A stretch of DNA of 64,000 nucleotides from Vibrio sp. SNU_ST1 (GCF_030563405.1 NZ_CP130748.1:2356001-2420000), one strand, 5' to 3'. Counted from the first letter of the stretch, positions 29,601 through 38,583 are shown. The notes: generated from the sequence alone by a model not told the origin. Translations and numbers: made by a program.

Positions 29601-29884
29601 GCACTAAATCCAAGGCTTGTTGCTATATCGCCTTTACGCTGGATAACCCATTGACTGTCAAATGGCCCCCAGTCGGATAATTGGTAATAGCCATCATTAT
29701 GACGTCGCCCATCTTGAACAAACATAAGTTCAATACCGATCCCCGGTAACGCCTTGAGTACATCTTGAATAGTACGACGAGGCCACCCCGTTTTTTCGAT
29801 GAGTTTAGGCACATTTGGCCTATCAAGGCTTTCCACTAACAATGCTAAATATAGCCGCCTTGCAAAAACAGGACTCAACTCCAT
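29597..29884 (-). CDS. Small winged helix-turn-helix protein
   Basis: This 95-residue protein has an apparent helix-turn-helix around NVPKLIEKTGWPRRTIQDVL and a basic/aromatic C-terminal half (GRRHNDGYYQLSDWGPFD), fitting a small winged-helix DNA-binding protein. The start at 29884 is preceded by a strong GGAGG five bases away. The in-frame GTG two codons upstream overlaps that ribosome site and is rejected. It is divergent from yffB. Its targets are unknown. Confidence 0.75.
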   Translation of the reverse strand: MELSPVFARRLYLALLVESLDRPNVPKLIEKTGWPRRTIQDVLKALPGIGIELMFVQDGRRHNDGYYQLSDWGPFDSQWVIQRKGDIATSLGFSA

Positions 29885-30089
29885 TGACACCTCCTATATA
29901 TGTGCAACTCAATTATTTCTTTTTTTGCTGACAACATGTTGAGGCTGATCAATAAGTCTCCAATAGTGACATTTTCTTACTGTTTTTTTTCACTCTATGA
30001 AATATTCCTCACTCTATTTTGTCTGAATTGCAGCTTCCTGATAGGATTCAACTCATAACAACGAAATAAAATCACCCAAAGGAAGAATA

Positions 30090-30437
30090 ATGACTATCAC
30101 TATGTTTGGCATTCCGAACTGCGACACCATCAAAAAAGCAAAAAAATGGCTAGAAGCTGAAGGTATCGAGTTCGAATTTCACGATTATCGTAAACAAGGT
30201 ATCACTGAAGAGTTAGTAACAAGCTTCTGTTCAGAGCTTGGTTGGGAGTTAGTGCTAAACAAACGTGGTACGACTTATCGCCAACTGACTCAAGAACAAA
30301 AAGACACGCTAACGGAAGAAAAAGCCGTGGCTCTGCTTGTTGAACAACCAGCAATGATTAAGCGCCCAATTTTGAAAGTTGAAGGTAAGCTTCACATCGG
30401 ATTTAAAGCCGACCAATACTCGGCTATTTTTGCTTAG
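30090..30437 (+). CDS. yffB: ArsC-family protein YffB (Spx/MgsR-like)
   Basis: This 115-residue ArsC-fold protein has a single N-terminal Cys in GIPNCDTIKKAKKWL (Cys10), and the IKRPILKVEGKLHIGF block shared with arsenate reductases. YffB-type proteins are thought to be glutathione-dependent thiol reductases. Their substrate is unclear, and true arsenate reductase activity is doubtful. A separate ArsC is at 40161-40511. It precedes dapE by 99 bases, the conserved yffB-dapE order. Confidence 0.92.
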   Translation: MTITMFGIPNCDTIKKAKKWLEAEGIEFEFHDYRKQGITEELVTSFCSELGWELVLNKRGTTYRQLTQEQKDTLTEEKAVALLVEQPAMIKRPILKVEGKLHIGFKADQYSAIFA

Positions 30438-30536
30438 AGCGTATTATTTACATAGACAGACAACTGGACGTTGATCATTGAATCTTCGCCCTAAAAATTA
30501 ATGACTAGACGTTTAATTTAAACAAGGAACTCAAGG

Positions 30537-31673
30537 ATGACAGATAGCCCAACTTTGGCTCTGGCAAAAGACCTCATTAGCCGTCAATCGGTAACCCCTG
30601 AAGATGCAGGTTGCCAAGACCTGATGATTGAACGCTTAAAAGCATTAGGCTTTGAAATCGAAGTGATGGTATTTGAAGATACGACGAACTTCTGGGCTCG
30701 CCGTGGTACAGAAGCGCCTCTATTTGCCTTTGCTGGCCACACAGATGTTGTACCTGCAGGCCCAATTGAGCAGTGGAACACTAAGCCATTCGAACCGACT
30801 ATCGTAGATGGTTTCCTACATGGTCGCGGCGCGGCAGATATGAAAGGTTCTCTAGCTTCAATGATCGTTGCAGTAGAACAGTTCATTGCTAAACACCCGG
30901 ACCACACAGGCTCAATCGGTTTCCTTATCACGTCAGATGAAGAAGGCCCGTTCATCAACGGGACAGTACGTGTTGTTGAAGCATTGATGGCTCGTGGCGA
31001 GAACATCGACATGTGTATTGTTGGCGAACCATCAAGTACTGAGTACGTAGGTGATGTCGTGAAGAACGGCCGTCGTGGTTCTATCACTGGCGATCTAACG
31101 GTTAAAGGCACACAAGGTCATGTTGCTTACCCTCACCTAGCGAACAACCCGGTACACAGCTCTCTGCTAGCGATCAACGAACTAGCAACGACCGAGTGGG
31201 ACAAAGGTAATGACTACTTCCCACCAACCAGCTTCCAGATCCCAAATGTGAGTGCGGGCACGGGCGCGTCAAACGTGATCCCTGGTGAATTTAATGTTCA
31301 GTTTAACCTTCGCTTTAGCACAGAGTTAAACAACGACATCATCGTTGAACGAATCACAAATACACTCGACAAGTACGATTTCGAATACGATTTGAAATGG
31401 ACATTCAATGGCGACCCGTTCTTAACCGACGCAGGCTCGTTGCTTGATGCTATTGTGGATGCCGTTGGTCACGTTAACGACGTAAAACCAGCACTACTGA
31501 CCACAGGTGGTACATCTGATGGACGTTTTATTGCGCGCATGAAAGGGCAAGTGGTAGAACTAGGTCCGGTTAATGCAACCATTCACAAGGTTAACGAATG
31601 CGTGAAAGTAGCTGACTTAGAGAAGCTAACCGACATGTACGAAAGAACACTAGTGAACCTGTTCGCTAAATAG
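30537..31673 (+). CDS. dapE: Succinyl-diaminopimelate desuccinylase DapE
   Basis: DapE hydrolyses N-succinyl-L,L-diaminopimelate in the lysine and meso-DAP pathway, supplying peptidoglycan. The 378-residue M20 metallopeptidase-fold enzyme shows both zinc-site clusters: [12 protein letters not shown] (His ligand), [10 protein letters not shown] (bridging Asp), TSDEEGP (catalytic Glu pair) and a C-terminal NATIHKVNE His. AAGGA precedes the ATG. dapA, an earlier enzyme of the same pathway, lies 3 kb downstream on the other strand. Confidence 0.97.
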   Translation: MTDSPTLALAKDLISRQSVTPEDAGCQDLMIERLKALGFEIEVMVFEDTTNFWARRGTEAPLFAFAGHTDVVPAGPIEQWNTKPFEPTIVDGFLHGRGAADMKGSLASMIVAVEQFIAKHPDHTGSIGFLITSDEEGPFINGTVRVVEALMARGENIDMCIVGEPSSTEYVGDVVKNGRRGSITGDLTVKGTQGHVAYPHLANNPVHSSLLAINELATTEWDKGNDYFPPTSFQIPNVSAGTGASNVIPGEFNVQFNLRFSTELNNDIIVERITNTLDKYDFEYDLKWTFNGDPFLTDAGSLLDAIVDAVGHVNDVKPALLTTGGTSDGRFIARMKGQVVELGPVNATIHKVNECVKVADLEKLTDMYERTLVNLFAK

Positions 31674-31719
31674 TTCTTTCATCAGCGATTGATAGCATCC
31701 AATTATTGAGAGACGCGTT

Positions 31720-32394
31720 ATGACACCAGAGCAGCTTACCGGACAATCAGATTCTCATCTGGAACCTAGCCTGATTGGCACCAAGACCTTCTTGGTCCAC
31801 AGTGACGTCAAAGATGATCTGAACAACTTGATTGAAGCTGCTCAACTTGCTGGTTTTAAAATGGAGATTGCCAGTGGCTTTCGCGACTATGAAAGGCAAT
31901 CTCTGATTTGGAATCGTAAGTTTTCTGGTGAAGCACCGATATTAGACTCAGAAAGCCAACCACTAGATGCTTCAACACTCAGTGAACATCAAAAGTTGTC
32001 GGCGATCCTAAGGTGGTCTGCGCTTCCCGGAGCGAGTCGTCACCATTGGGGTTGTGACTTTGATGTCTTTGCTCGGAATCACTTACCGGAAGGCGCGCAG
32101 CTACAACTGGAACCATGGGAATACCTCACAGGCCACCAGCAAGTGTTTTACCAATGGCTGTCTACCAATGCATCTCAGTTTGGATTCTTCTTTCCTTACA
32201 GCCAAGACCTTGGTGGCGTGGCGATAGAACCTTGGCATATAAGCCACCGTAAAGTTTCACAGTTGTGTTTATCACAGTTATCTCCCACTTTACTTGGCAA
32301 GCAACTCCAATCTAAGCCAATATTAGGGTATGAAATTATTGCGGAGCAGCTAGACGAGATCTATGCGCGCTTCGTGGCGAATATCAGTCATTAG
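31720..32394 (+). CDS. M15-family D,D-carboxypeptidase-like metallopeptidase
   Basis: This VanY/M15-type zinc peptidase of 224 residues has the motifs SGFRDYERQ, SRHHWGCDFDVF (zinc His and Asp of the SxHxxGxAxD pattern) and EPWHISH (catalytic Glu/His and third zinc ligand). No signal peptide or membrane segment is visible at the N-terminus, so a cytoplasmic role in wall-peptide recycling is possible. That is inference. It follows dapE by 46 bases and precedes ypfN by eight, indicating one operon. Confidence 0.88.
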   Translation: MTPEQLTGQSDSHLEPSLIGTKTFLVHSDVKDDLNNLIEAAQLAGFKMEIASGFRDYERQSLIWNRKFSGEAPILDSESQPLDASTLSEHQKLSAILRWSALPGASRHHWGCDFDVFARNHLPEGAQLQLEPWEYLTGHQQVFYQWLSTNASQFGFFFPYSQDLGGVAIEPWHISHRKVSQLCLSQLSPTLLGKQLQSKPILGYEIIAEQLDEIYARFVANISH

Positions 32395-32402
32395 GAGCGC
32401 TT

Positions 32403-32612
32403 ATGTTAGAGTGGCTTACAAACCCTTGGGTTATCATCATCATCGTGGTTAGCGTTGTGGTGGGTAATATTGCTGCGCTCAAACAGACCGCTAATATGGA
32501 TCTGACAGGTCGTAACAAAACAGAAAAAGACTTAGACAAGCTCAATCAATTGGATAAACAGAACCAAGAGAAAGCTCAAAAAGATGAGTCTACTGACAGC
32601 AAAAATACTTAG
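32403..32612 (+). CDS. ypfN: DUF2897 small membrane protein (YpfN-like)
   Basis: This 69-residue protein has one N-terminal membrane segment (about residues 8-25, PWVIIIIVVSVVVGNIAAL) and a highly charged Lys/Asp/Gln cytoplasmic tail. The size, layout and position after dapE match the E. coli ypfN family. Function is unknown. A shared terminator with bamC follows. Confidence 0.82.
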   Translation: MLEWLTNPWVIIIIVVSVVVGNIAALKQTANMDLTGRNKTEKDLDKLNQLDKQNQEKAQKDESTDSKNT

Positions 32613-32705
32613 CCTAACGCCCTTGATGCGCTAGCCCCAACAAGCAGGCGCGTGTTATCCCTTGTTAGCGAATTGACAACAGGCACATAAAACACTGACC
32701 AACAT

Positions 32706-32737
32706 AAAAAAAGAGGACACTGTATGTCCTCTTTTTA
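32706..32737. terminator. Bidirectional terminator, ypfN / bamC
   Basis: AAGAGGACA pairs with TGTCCTCTT around CTGTA, flanked by a run of A on the left and T on the right. Confidence 0.87.
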
Positions 32738-32759
32738 TTTTTCAAAATCAGCTCAGTGC

Positions 32760-33806
32760 TTATTCAGCTTTTGCTTCTTTCTTGTCTTTGGTTTGATCAG
32801 CAACGTGTGCCAATACCGGAACCATTGACTTCAATAGCTCTTCTTCTACTGGCTTACCTGATGCATCCGTTACGTTAATTGACGTACGGTTACCAAGATC
32901 ACCAAACAAGAAGGTGTAAGTACCTGGCGCTAGATCAATAGGTTGTAGGCCAATTGTTTCCCAGAACTCATCATCAGGCGCTGCGTATTTCGCTTTTACG
33001 GTACCTTGAGACTGGTTACGCTCTTCAAGTTCGAAGCCCATCGTCGGTAGCAAGGTAGGTAGACGTTGCCACAATACATTGTATGGTGTGCGAGCAATGA
33101 TCACAGGGAAACCACTGCGGTCCGAACCCATTGAAATAGGAATACGTTTCACCAACTCTTGTGCTTTCAGTGCCGCTTCAGCACGAAGGTCTGCATCGTA
33201 TCTCGCCATCACTAGGTTCGTTAGGAACGCGTTGTAGCGTTCTTTATTGGTTGCCGATACTGGCTTTTCTTCAGAACCTTCACGCCAATCAATCAGATTA
33301 ATCTTGAAGCCATGGCGATTGTTCGCCTGAAAACGTGAGATAGAGTAGCGGCTACCAATCTCGACTTCTTCATCTTCAGAAACCCACGTAACCCAATCAG
33401 TCTCAATGTCATTTTCTGACTGTTCACGAATGCCGATATTACGCTGGGTCAGCATATCTACAGCCGTTTGCCATACTCGGTCAGCCTCTTCAGCACGAAG
33501 GAGCCATAACGTCACTTCACCATTTTGACGCTCAGTACGAGCACCTGGGATCAGTTCAAGAACTTGTTGAGGAGGACGAATATCCACTTGACGACCGGTA
33601 CCACCACTGAATTCACCGCTTGGGATATCAAAGTTTGGGTAAAACTGAGGCTGAGCATCTTCAGGCAATTGCCATTGTGAAAACTCAGGTGTTTCTAAGT
33701 ATTCAAAATCATCTTTGGCTTGGCGACGTTGAGTCGGGCTGCCAGAACATGCTGTAAGAACGAAAACAGCCAGTGAACCGATCACTAGCTGGTGAGAATA
33801 CTTCAT
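32760..33806 (-). CDS. bamC: Outer-membrane assembly lipoprotein BamC
   Basis: BamC (NlpB) is an accessory lipoprotein of the BamABCDE complex that inserts beta-barrel proteins. The 348-residue protein has a lipobox LTAC (Cys20), an unstructured N-terminal segment that binds BamD (about 21-95), and two helix-grip domains (about 100-215 and 225-340). It lies downstream of dapA on the same strand, the conserved dapA-bamC order, with a hairpin in the 49-base gap. Confidence 0.95.
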   Translation of the reverse strand: MKYSHQLVIGSLAVFVLTACSGSPTQRRQAKDDFEYLETPEFSQWQLPEDAQPQFYPNFDIPSGEFSGGTGRQVDIRPPQQVLELIPGARTERQNGEVTLWLLRAEEADRVWQTAVDMLTQRNIGIREQSENDIETDWVTWVSEDEEVEIGSRYSISRFQANNRHGFKINLIDWREGSEEKPVSATNKERYNAFLTNLVMARYDADLRAEAALKAQELVKRIPISMGSDRSGFPVIIARTPYNVLWQRLPTLLPTMGFELEERNQSQGTVKAKYAAPDDEFWETIGLQPIDLAPGTYTFLFGDLGNRTSINVTDASGKPVEEELLKSMVPVLAHVADQTKDKKEAKAE

Positions 33807-33818
33807 TTATACTCCTAA

Positions 33819-33841
33819 ATGCCGAAGGTTCGCTTCGGCAT
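33819..33841 (-). promoter_or_regulatory. Hairpin between dapA and bamC
   Basis: GCCGAAG (33821-33827) pairs with CTTCGGC (33833-33839) around a five-base loop. On the minus strand it is followed by ATTTAGGAG, which holds the bamC ribosome site, not a T run. It is more likely an mRNA processing or stability element than a terminator. Confidence 0.5.
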
Positions 33842-33855
33842 TGCTTTATACGTTT

Positions 33856-34734
33856 TTAGTAAATGCACGCTTCAGTCATTGCTTGAGCAACAACAGGTTG
33901 AGCTGGTTTTGACAGTTCAGTCAGTGGTAGGCGTAAGCCACCTTCAGCAATCAGACCCATTTTGTGAACCGCCCATTTTACGGGAATAGGGTTAGACTCA
34001 ACGAACAAATTTTTATGTAGAGGCATCAAACGCTCATTGATCGCTTCAGCTTCCTCAAACTTGCCTTCCTTCGCTAGCTTGAACATGGTCGCCATATCAG
34101 CAGCTGCAACATTGTTCGTTACAGAGATCACACCATCGCCACCACGCTTAACAAATTCAAGGCCAGTTAAGTCATCACCACTTAGTAAGATAAAGTCTTC
34201 GCCACAAAGTTCACGGTGAATTGCAATTCTTTCGAGATCACCAGTCGCATCTTTCAGTGCAACGATGTTTTCGATCTCGGCAAGACGAGCAACCGTTTCT
34301 GGCAACAAGTCTACCGCAGTGCGACCAGGTACATTGTAAAGGATCTGTGGAACGTCACTGACTTCAGCAATTGCTTTGTAATGTTGGTACAAACCTTCTT
34401 GAGTCGGTTTGTTGTAGTAAGGCGTGACACTCAGGCAACCAGCAATACCAGAACCATTGAGCAAACGGCTGAAAAGTACAGATTCGTGAGTTGCGTTTGC
34501 ACCCGTACCAGCGATAACAGGAATACGGCCATCAGCAAATTCAACGACCTTATTGACGACTTTGACATGCTCTTCAATAGTGAGTGTTGAAGACTCACCA
34601 GTTGTGCCAACCGCAACCAGACCATCACTACCTGCTGCAACATGGTGATCAACTAACTTTTTAAGGCTGTCGAAATCCACTTCACCATCTGTATTAAATG
34701 GTGTAACTAGCGCAACGATACTTCCTGAAAACAT
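33856..34734 (-). CDS. dapA: 4-hydroxy-tetrahydrodipicolinate synthase DapA
   Basis: DapA condenses pyruvate with aspartate semialdehyde, the first committed step to DAP and lysine. The 292-residue TIM-barrel has Schiff-base Lys161 (VALKDATGD), Tyr133 (LYNVPGRT), the GTTGEST loop (Thr44/45) and Tyr107 of the partner subunit. The ATG at 34734 has GGGAG upstream. An in-frame extension of 19 residues to 34791 reads through that ribosome site and lacks similarity to the family. It is probably feedback-inhibited by lysine, as in related enzymes. Confidence 0.97.
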   Translation of the reverse strand: MFSGSIVALVTPFNTDGEVDFDSLKKLVDHHVAAGSDGLVAVGTTGESSTLTIEEHVKVVNKVVEFADGRIPVIAGTGANATHESVLFSRLLNGSGIAGCLSVTPYYNKPTQEGLYQHYKAIAEVSDVPQILYNVPGRTAVDLLPETVARLAEIENIVALKDATGDLERIAIHRELCGEDFILLSGDDLTGLEFVKRGGDGVISVTNNVAAADMATMFKLAKEGKFEEAEAINERLMPLHKNLFVESNPIPVKWAVHKMGLIAEGGLRLPLTELSKPAQPVVAQAMTEACIY

Positions 34735-35106
34735 GTCTATCTCCCTTAATTTATTCTTTTTGCATGTTACTGTAAGCCAATCAATAAACACAAGACATTA
34801 AAGTGGCTTACCAGCAACATCTGCAGTAAATATTGTCGTATGTTTGAGGTAAAACGACTTATAACGGCGTTCGACCTCGAATTTGGATAACCTACACTCA
34901 ATCTAGCGAATAGCTCAGCACTCGATGTCAGTAACAAGTAAGCAATGCTCTCACACCACTCTTTGAATTTTGAACACTCTAAATATTCCTATTACTTGTT
35001 ACATATTTGAAGCAAAGTGCCTCATAAAAGCCCCAAGCGCACACTTATTCCTCTAGCTAACTGTGCTAACATGCATGAATCAATGGAATATAAGAGACGT
35101 GATTTT
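34735..35106. promoter_or_regulatory. dapA / gcvR divergent intergenic region with inverted repeat
   Basis: This 370-base gap carries both divergent promoters. A perfect 11-base inverted repeat, GTAACAAGTAA (34931-34941) and TTACTTGTTAC (34992-35002), spans it with a 50-base spacer. It could be a paired operator or a long-loop hairpin in the gcvR leader. No other signal is evident. Confidence 0.45.
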
Positions 35107-35649
35107 ATGACTCAACATCTAGTAATCACAGCTGTGGGCACAGATCGCCCAGGTGTATGCAACCAAGTGGTTCATTTAGTCACCCAATCAGGCTGTAACA
35201 TTATTGATAGCCGTATCGCTCAATTTGGCGAAGAATTTACGCTTATCATGCTACTGTCTGGAAAGGCAAACAACATCACCCGCGTTGAAACCACCCTGCC
35301 CTTGCTTGGACAAGAGCACGACTTGATTACGATTATGAAGCGAACCTCAACTCATGATGTTATTGAGAACTCTTACACAGTAGAGGTGTTCGTTGAGTCA
35401 GACGATAAAATAGGCCTTACCGAGCAGTTTACCCAGTTCTTCGCAGACCGAAACATCGGCCTCGATTCGTTAAGTGCACGAACCATCAATAAGTCTAAGG
35501 TTCAGCTCGACAACGACCAATTCCATATCTCTATTACCGCTTCTGTGCAATCAGAATGTAATTTGATGCAGCTACAAGAAGAATTCGACGCGCTGTGTCA
35601 GAGCCTATCCGTACAAGGCTCGCTCAACTTTATCAAAAACAGTTTTTAA
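35107..35649 (+). CDS. gcvR: Glycine cleavage system regulator GcvR
   Basis: GcvR is an ACT-domain protein that binds GcvA and blocks activation of the glycine cleavage operon when glycine is low. The 180-residue protein has two ACT domains: about residues 1-80 (LVITAVGTDRPGVCNQVVHL) and 90-175 (TVEVFVESDDKIGLTEQFTQ). There is no DNA-binding domain. The ATG at 35107 is chosen because the in-frame upstream sequence from 35017 shows no similarity. bcp follows 12 bases downstream, as in E. coli. Confidence 0.93.
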   Translation: MTQHLVITAVGTDRPGVCNQVVHLVTQSGCNIIDSRIAQFGEEFTLIMLLSGKANNITRVETTLPLLGQEHDLITIMKRTSTHDVIENSYTVEVFVESDDKIGLTEQFTQFFADRNIGLDSLSARTINKSKVQLDNDQFHISITASVQSECNLMQLQEEFDALCQSLSVQGSLNFIKNSF

Positions 35650-35661
35650 AAAGGAAATATC

Positions 35662-36132
35662 ATGAATACGCTAACGGCTGGTGTTCCAGCACCTGCTTTT
35701 TCTCTTCCAGATCAAGATGGCAATATCGTATCTCTTGGTGACTTCAAAGGTAAAAAAGTCCTTTTCTATTTTTACCCAAAAGCAATGACTCCGGGTTGTA
35801 TTGTGCAAGCGGAAGGCCTGCGTGATATCAAAGCACAGCTTGATGACCTGAATGTGGTTGTTTTAGGTGTAAGTGTTGACCCAGTAAAACGTCTACCAAA
35901 TTTCGTTGCGAAGAAATCTCTGAACTTCACACTGCTATCTGATGAAGACCACAGTGTTGCTGAACAGTTTGGTGTTTGGGGCGAGAAGAAATTTATGGGC
36001 AAAGTGTACGACGGCCTGCACCGTATTAGCTTCCTAATTGATGAAGAAGGTCAGATTGAACATGTCTTCAACAAGTTCAAAACCAAAACTCACCACGAAG
36101 TGGTTCTAGATTACTTCAACCCAGAAGCTTAA
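35662..36132 (+). CDS. bcp: Thioredoxin-dependent peroxiredoxin Bcp
   Basis: Bcp reduces hydrogen and lipid peroxides using thioredoxin. The 156-residue protein has the PxxxTxxC motif with peroxidatic Cys46 (MTPGCIVQAEGLRD). The usual resolving Cys five residues on is replaced by Glu51, so this is a 1-Cys-type or alternatively resolved variant. AAGGA precedes the ATG. It is the last gene before a strong terminator. Confidence 0.95.
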   Translation: MNTLTAGVPAPAFSLPDQDGNIVSLGDFKGKKVLFYFYPKAMTPGCIVQAEGLRDIKAQLDDLNVVVLGVSVDPVKRLPNFVAKKSLNFTLLSDEDHSVAEQFGVWGEKKFMGKVYDGLHRISFLIDEEGQIEHVFNKFKTKTHHEVVLDYFNPEA

Positions 36133-36206
36133 TGTCGATTTTAGTGAGTTGATTCTCTAAATTCGCACCTAGCGAATCTAAATACACTACTCACTAAGCC
36201 AAATGC

Positions 36207-36242
36207 AAAAAGGCCGAATATCATGGGTATTCGGCCTTTTTA
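36207..36242. terminator. Intrinsic terminator of bcp (and of the convergent gene)
   Basis: AAAAGGCCGAATA pairs with TATTCGGCCTTTT around a seven-base loop, with A and T runs on either side. Confidence 0.88.
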
Positions 36243-36415
36243 ATATTTCATCAATATGACAAGCGCGACTATACTCACCTGAGCAATATAGAACTTGATA
36301 TTGAAAAATTATGTTGAAGAAATAAATATGCTATTGGCAACTCAAAGTTTTTATTCCTAAGCCTAACAAATGCCTTTCTACATCAAAACAAACATTGAAT
36401 CAGGTAAGAAAGAAA

Positions 36416-37081
36416 TTATTGGTTGTCTTTTAATTGCTTCATGCTTTGAATATACAATTCATAGGTATATACATCATCTTCGTCACCAGTTTCAGCAAAC
36501 CTTCTAAAGAGATCTCCTGCCAATTCTAAATCTTCTGAATTTTCATCTTCGATTAGGATAAAGGCTAGCTCTCTTGACGCATAGTTTTCATCCAATTTAT
36601 AAGATTTTTTAAGATATTTTTTGGCTTTTATATGCCAATCTAAAGGCGGTTCTTTTGATTTTGTAAACTTCCAATAATAACTCTTGCCAAGGATAATCAT
36701 CTGGTCAGGATCATTTTCACTATAAAAAGGACTTGACTCAATAATATCTATTGATTGTTCTAAATCTTGAACAAAACCTTCCCCATGGTAATAAATACTT
36801 GCTTCGATCAAAAAAGCATAGTTCTCGTTTTTTTTAGAGATAGTTGCTAACCTCTCGAGGAACTTAGTTTTGCTATAATAATGACTTAGATAATCGATAT
36901 TATCCAAGTATAAAAATATCCCATCAACAACCTTAGAGTCTTCTTCTGAAGTAAAATCATCCATGAAGCAGCTCTCTAACTCCTTCGCACAGGAATATTT
37001 GTTCTGAGCGTTGACCCAGCTTATATCTCCATCAGCGAAAACTTGTGGTGAAATAAATAGTGCTAATAAAAAAACTAACAT
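36416..37081 (-). CDS. AT-rich secreted TPR/Sel1-like hypothetical protein
   Basis: This 221-residue protein begins with a short signal peptide (MLVFLLALFISPQVFADG). The mature region is acidic and helical, with a loosely repeated pattern (YYHGEGFVQDLEQSIDIIES, KAKKYLKKSYKLDENYASRE) suggestive of Sel1 or TPR helices. I do not recognise a family. Base composition is much more AT-rich than its neighbours. It starts 15 bases after the perM stop on the same strand. It sits where related genomes have bcp next to perM, consistent with an inserted accessory gene. Confidence 0.7.
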   Translation of the reverse strand: MLVFLLALFISPQVFADGDISWVNAQNKYSCAKELESCFMDDFTSEEDSKVVDGIFLYLDNIDYLSHYYSKTKFLERLATISKKNENYAFLIEASIYYHGEGFVQDLEQSIDIIESSPFYSENDPDQMIILGKSYYWKFTKSKEPPLDWHIKAKKYLKKSYKLDENYASRELAFILIEDENSEDLELAGDLFRRFAETGDEDDVYTYELYIQSMKQLKDNQ

Positions 37082-37096
37082 TTGTAAGTCATTTCG

Positions 37097-38173
37097 TTAC
37101 GATTGATGTTCAGGGTCATCATCGAGAGCATGGCTCGGTAAGGCATTCCAAACCGCTTTCACCAGCGTGGCTAGAGGGATAGCAAAGAACACGCCCCAGA
37201 ACCCCCACAGCCCACCAAACACCAATACCGCTACAATAATCGCTACTGGGTGTAGGTTCACGGCTTCAGAGAACAAAACCGGAACGAGCACGTTGCCATC
37301 TAGAGCTTGGATAATACCGTAAGCAAGTAACAGCCAATAAAACTGAGGCTCTAATCCCCACTGGAACAAACCAACAATCGCGACTGGAACGGTCACAGCC
37401 GCCGCACCGATGTAAGGAATCAATACCGAGAAACCAACCGCGACAGCCAGCAGTGCTGAATAACGTAAATCCAGAATCGCAAAAGTTACATAGCTCACAC
37501 CACCAACAATCAGGATCTCAAGCACCTTACCGCGAATGTAGTTTGAGATTTGTTGGTTCATCTCAACCCAAACCTTGGTCGCTAGACGACGGTTCTTAGG
37601 TAGAACACCACTGGCCATACTGATCATCTCTTCTTTGTCTTTTAGTAAGAAGAAAATCAGCAGCGGTACAAGAATCAGGTAAACCGCAAGCGTTGCCAAA
37701 CTAACAAGAGAAGCTAAAGAGCCCTTCACAACGCTTTCGCCAAAGCCTAATGCTTTGTTTTTCGCATTCGACACAATCGACTCAACGATCTGCAGGTTTG
37801 CTAGTTCAGGGTAACGCTCAGGAATGGTTGCGATGAACTTCTGTAAGCCACCATACATGCTTGGTATATCATTGATAAGGTTACCTACCTGTTCCCAAAT
37901 CGTTGGTACTAGACCAAACAGCGCAAGTAACATCACGCTAAAGAACATTAAGATCACCAACATCACTGATGGGGTTCTTGGAACACCGAGTCTTTGAAGT
38001 TGAGTAACAGGCCACTCAAGCAGGTAAGCCAACACAATAGCCACTAAAAGTGGGGCAATGAGGTGACCAAAGAAGTAGATCGTAATAAAGCCGAAGAGAA
38101 TGATGGCAACCAAGCTGACAGCATGGGGATCTGAGAAACGTCGTTTATACCAACGATTGACCATTTCAAGCAT
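37097..38173 (-). CDS. perM: AI-2E family transporter PerM
   Basis: PerM is a polytopic inner-membrane protein of the AI-2 exporter (TqsA-like) superfamily. This member's substrate is not established. The 358-residue protein has about eight membrane segments, with the family blocks LAYLLEWPVTQLQRLGVPR, YIGAAAVTVPVAIVGLFQWG and VPVLFSEAVNLHPVAIIVAVL. The ATG overlaps the 3' end of the TusA-like gene by eight bases, so the two are translationally coupled. bepA is divergent upstream. Confidence 0.9.
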   Translation of the reverse strand: MLEMVNRWYKRRFSDPHAVSLVAIILFGFITIYFFGHLIAPLLVAIVLAYLLEWPVTQLQRLGVPRTPSVMLVILMFFSVMLLALFGLVPTIWEQVGNLINDIPSMYGGLQKFIATIPERYPELANLQIVESIVSNAKNKALGFGESVVKGSLASLVSLATLAVYLILVPLLIFFLLKDKEEMISMASGVLPKNRRLATKVWVEMNQQISNYIRGKVLEILIVGGVSYVTFAILDLRYSALLAVAVGFSVLIPYIGAAAVTVPVAIVGLFQWGLEPQFYWLLLAYGIIQALDGNVLVPVLFSEAVNLHPVAIIVAVLVFGGLWGFWGVFFAIPLATLVKAVWNALPSHALDDDPEHQS

Positions 38174-38405
38174 TTGACTGCAATTCCTTTTTAGTGACGA
38201 GGAGATGATGGTAATTAGAGCAAACCTCTACGGTGACGTCATAGGCTTGCTTAGACAAAAAAGTAACAATATCTTTCATCGAGCTGTTATCAGAGACATA
38301 AATTGACAATGATTGCCCTACTTCCAACTTTACACTGTGACGCTTGGCTAATAATAGTGCCATTGGACAGCGCTCTTGGCGTAAATCTAGAATATTAGGT
38401 GTCAT
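38166..38405 (-). CDS. TusA/SirA-family protein with altered CPxP motif
   Basis: This 79-residue protein has the TusA alpha/beta sulfur-carrier fold (LDLRQERCPMALLLAKRHSV and GQSLSIYVSDNSSMKDIVTFL). The active-site Cys13 and Pro14 are present, but the second Pro of CPxP is Ala (CPMA). A second cysteine lies in EVCSNYHH. Sulfur transfer is plausible but the partner is unknown. It is first in a two-gene operon with perM, overlapping it by eight bases. Confidence 0.8.
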   Translation of the reverse strand: MTPNILDLRQERCPMALLLAKRHSVKLEVGQSLSIYVSDNSSMKDIVTFLSKQAYDVTVEVCSNYHHLLVTKKELQSNA

Positions 38406-38583
38406 TCTTTAGCTCGATGCTTATTATAAGGGTCGTATTGTAATCTGTTTTTGAAAACGCGCCATCATTCATTCATCTTCCTTCATGATAGCGCACGCAC
38501 TTGGTAAAGATTACATCAGATAGAGAACCAATTTGCATTGCACTTGTCTTACTGTCAGAAGAAACGGAGTATTACTGACTAAT

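Noticed and set aside
30090-30437. Calling yffB an arsenate reductase
   Set aside because: It is the Spx/YffB subgroup of the ArsC fold. The copy at 40161 fits ArsC better, and no ars operon genes are adjacent.
38533-38583. TTG start giving bepA 17 extra residues
   Set aside because: It would bury the signal peptide, and the ATG at 38584 gives a standard one.
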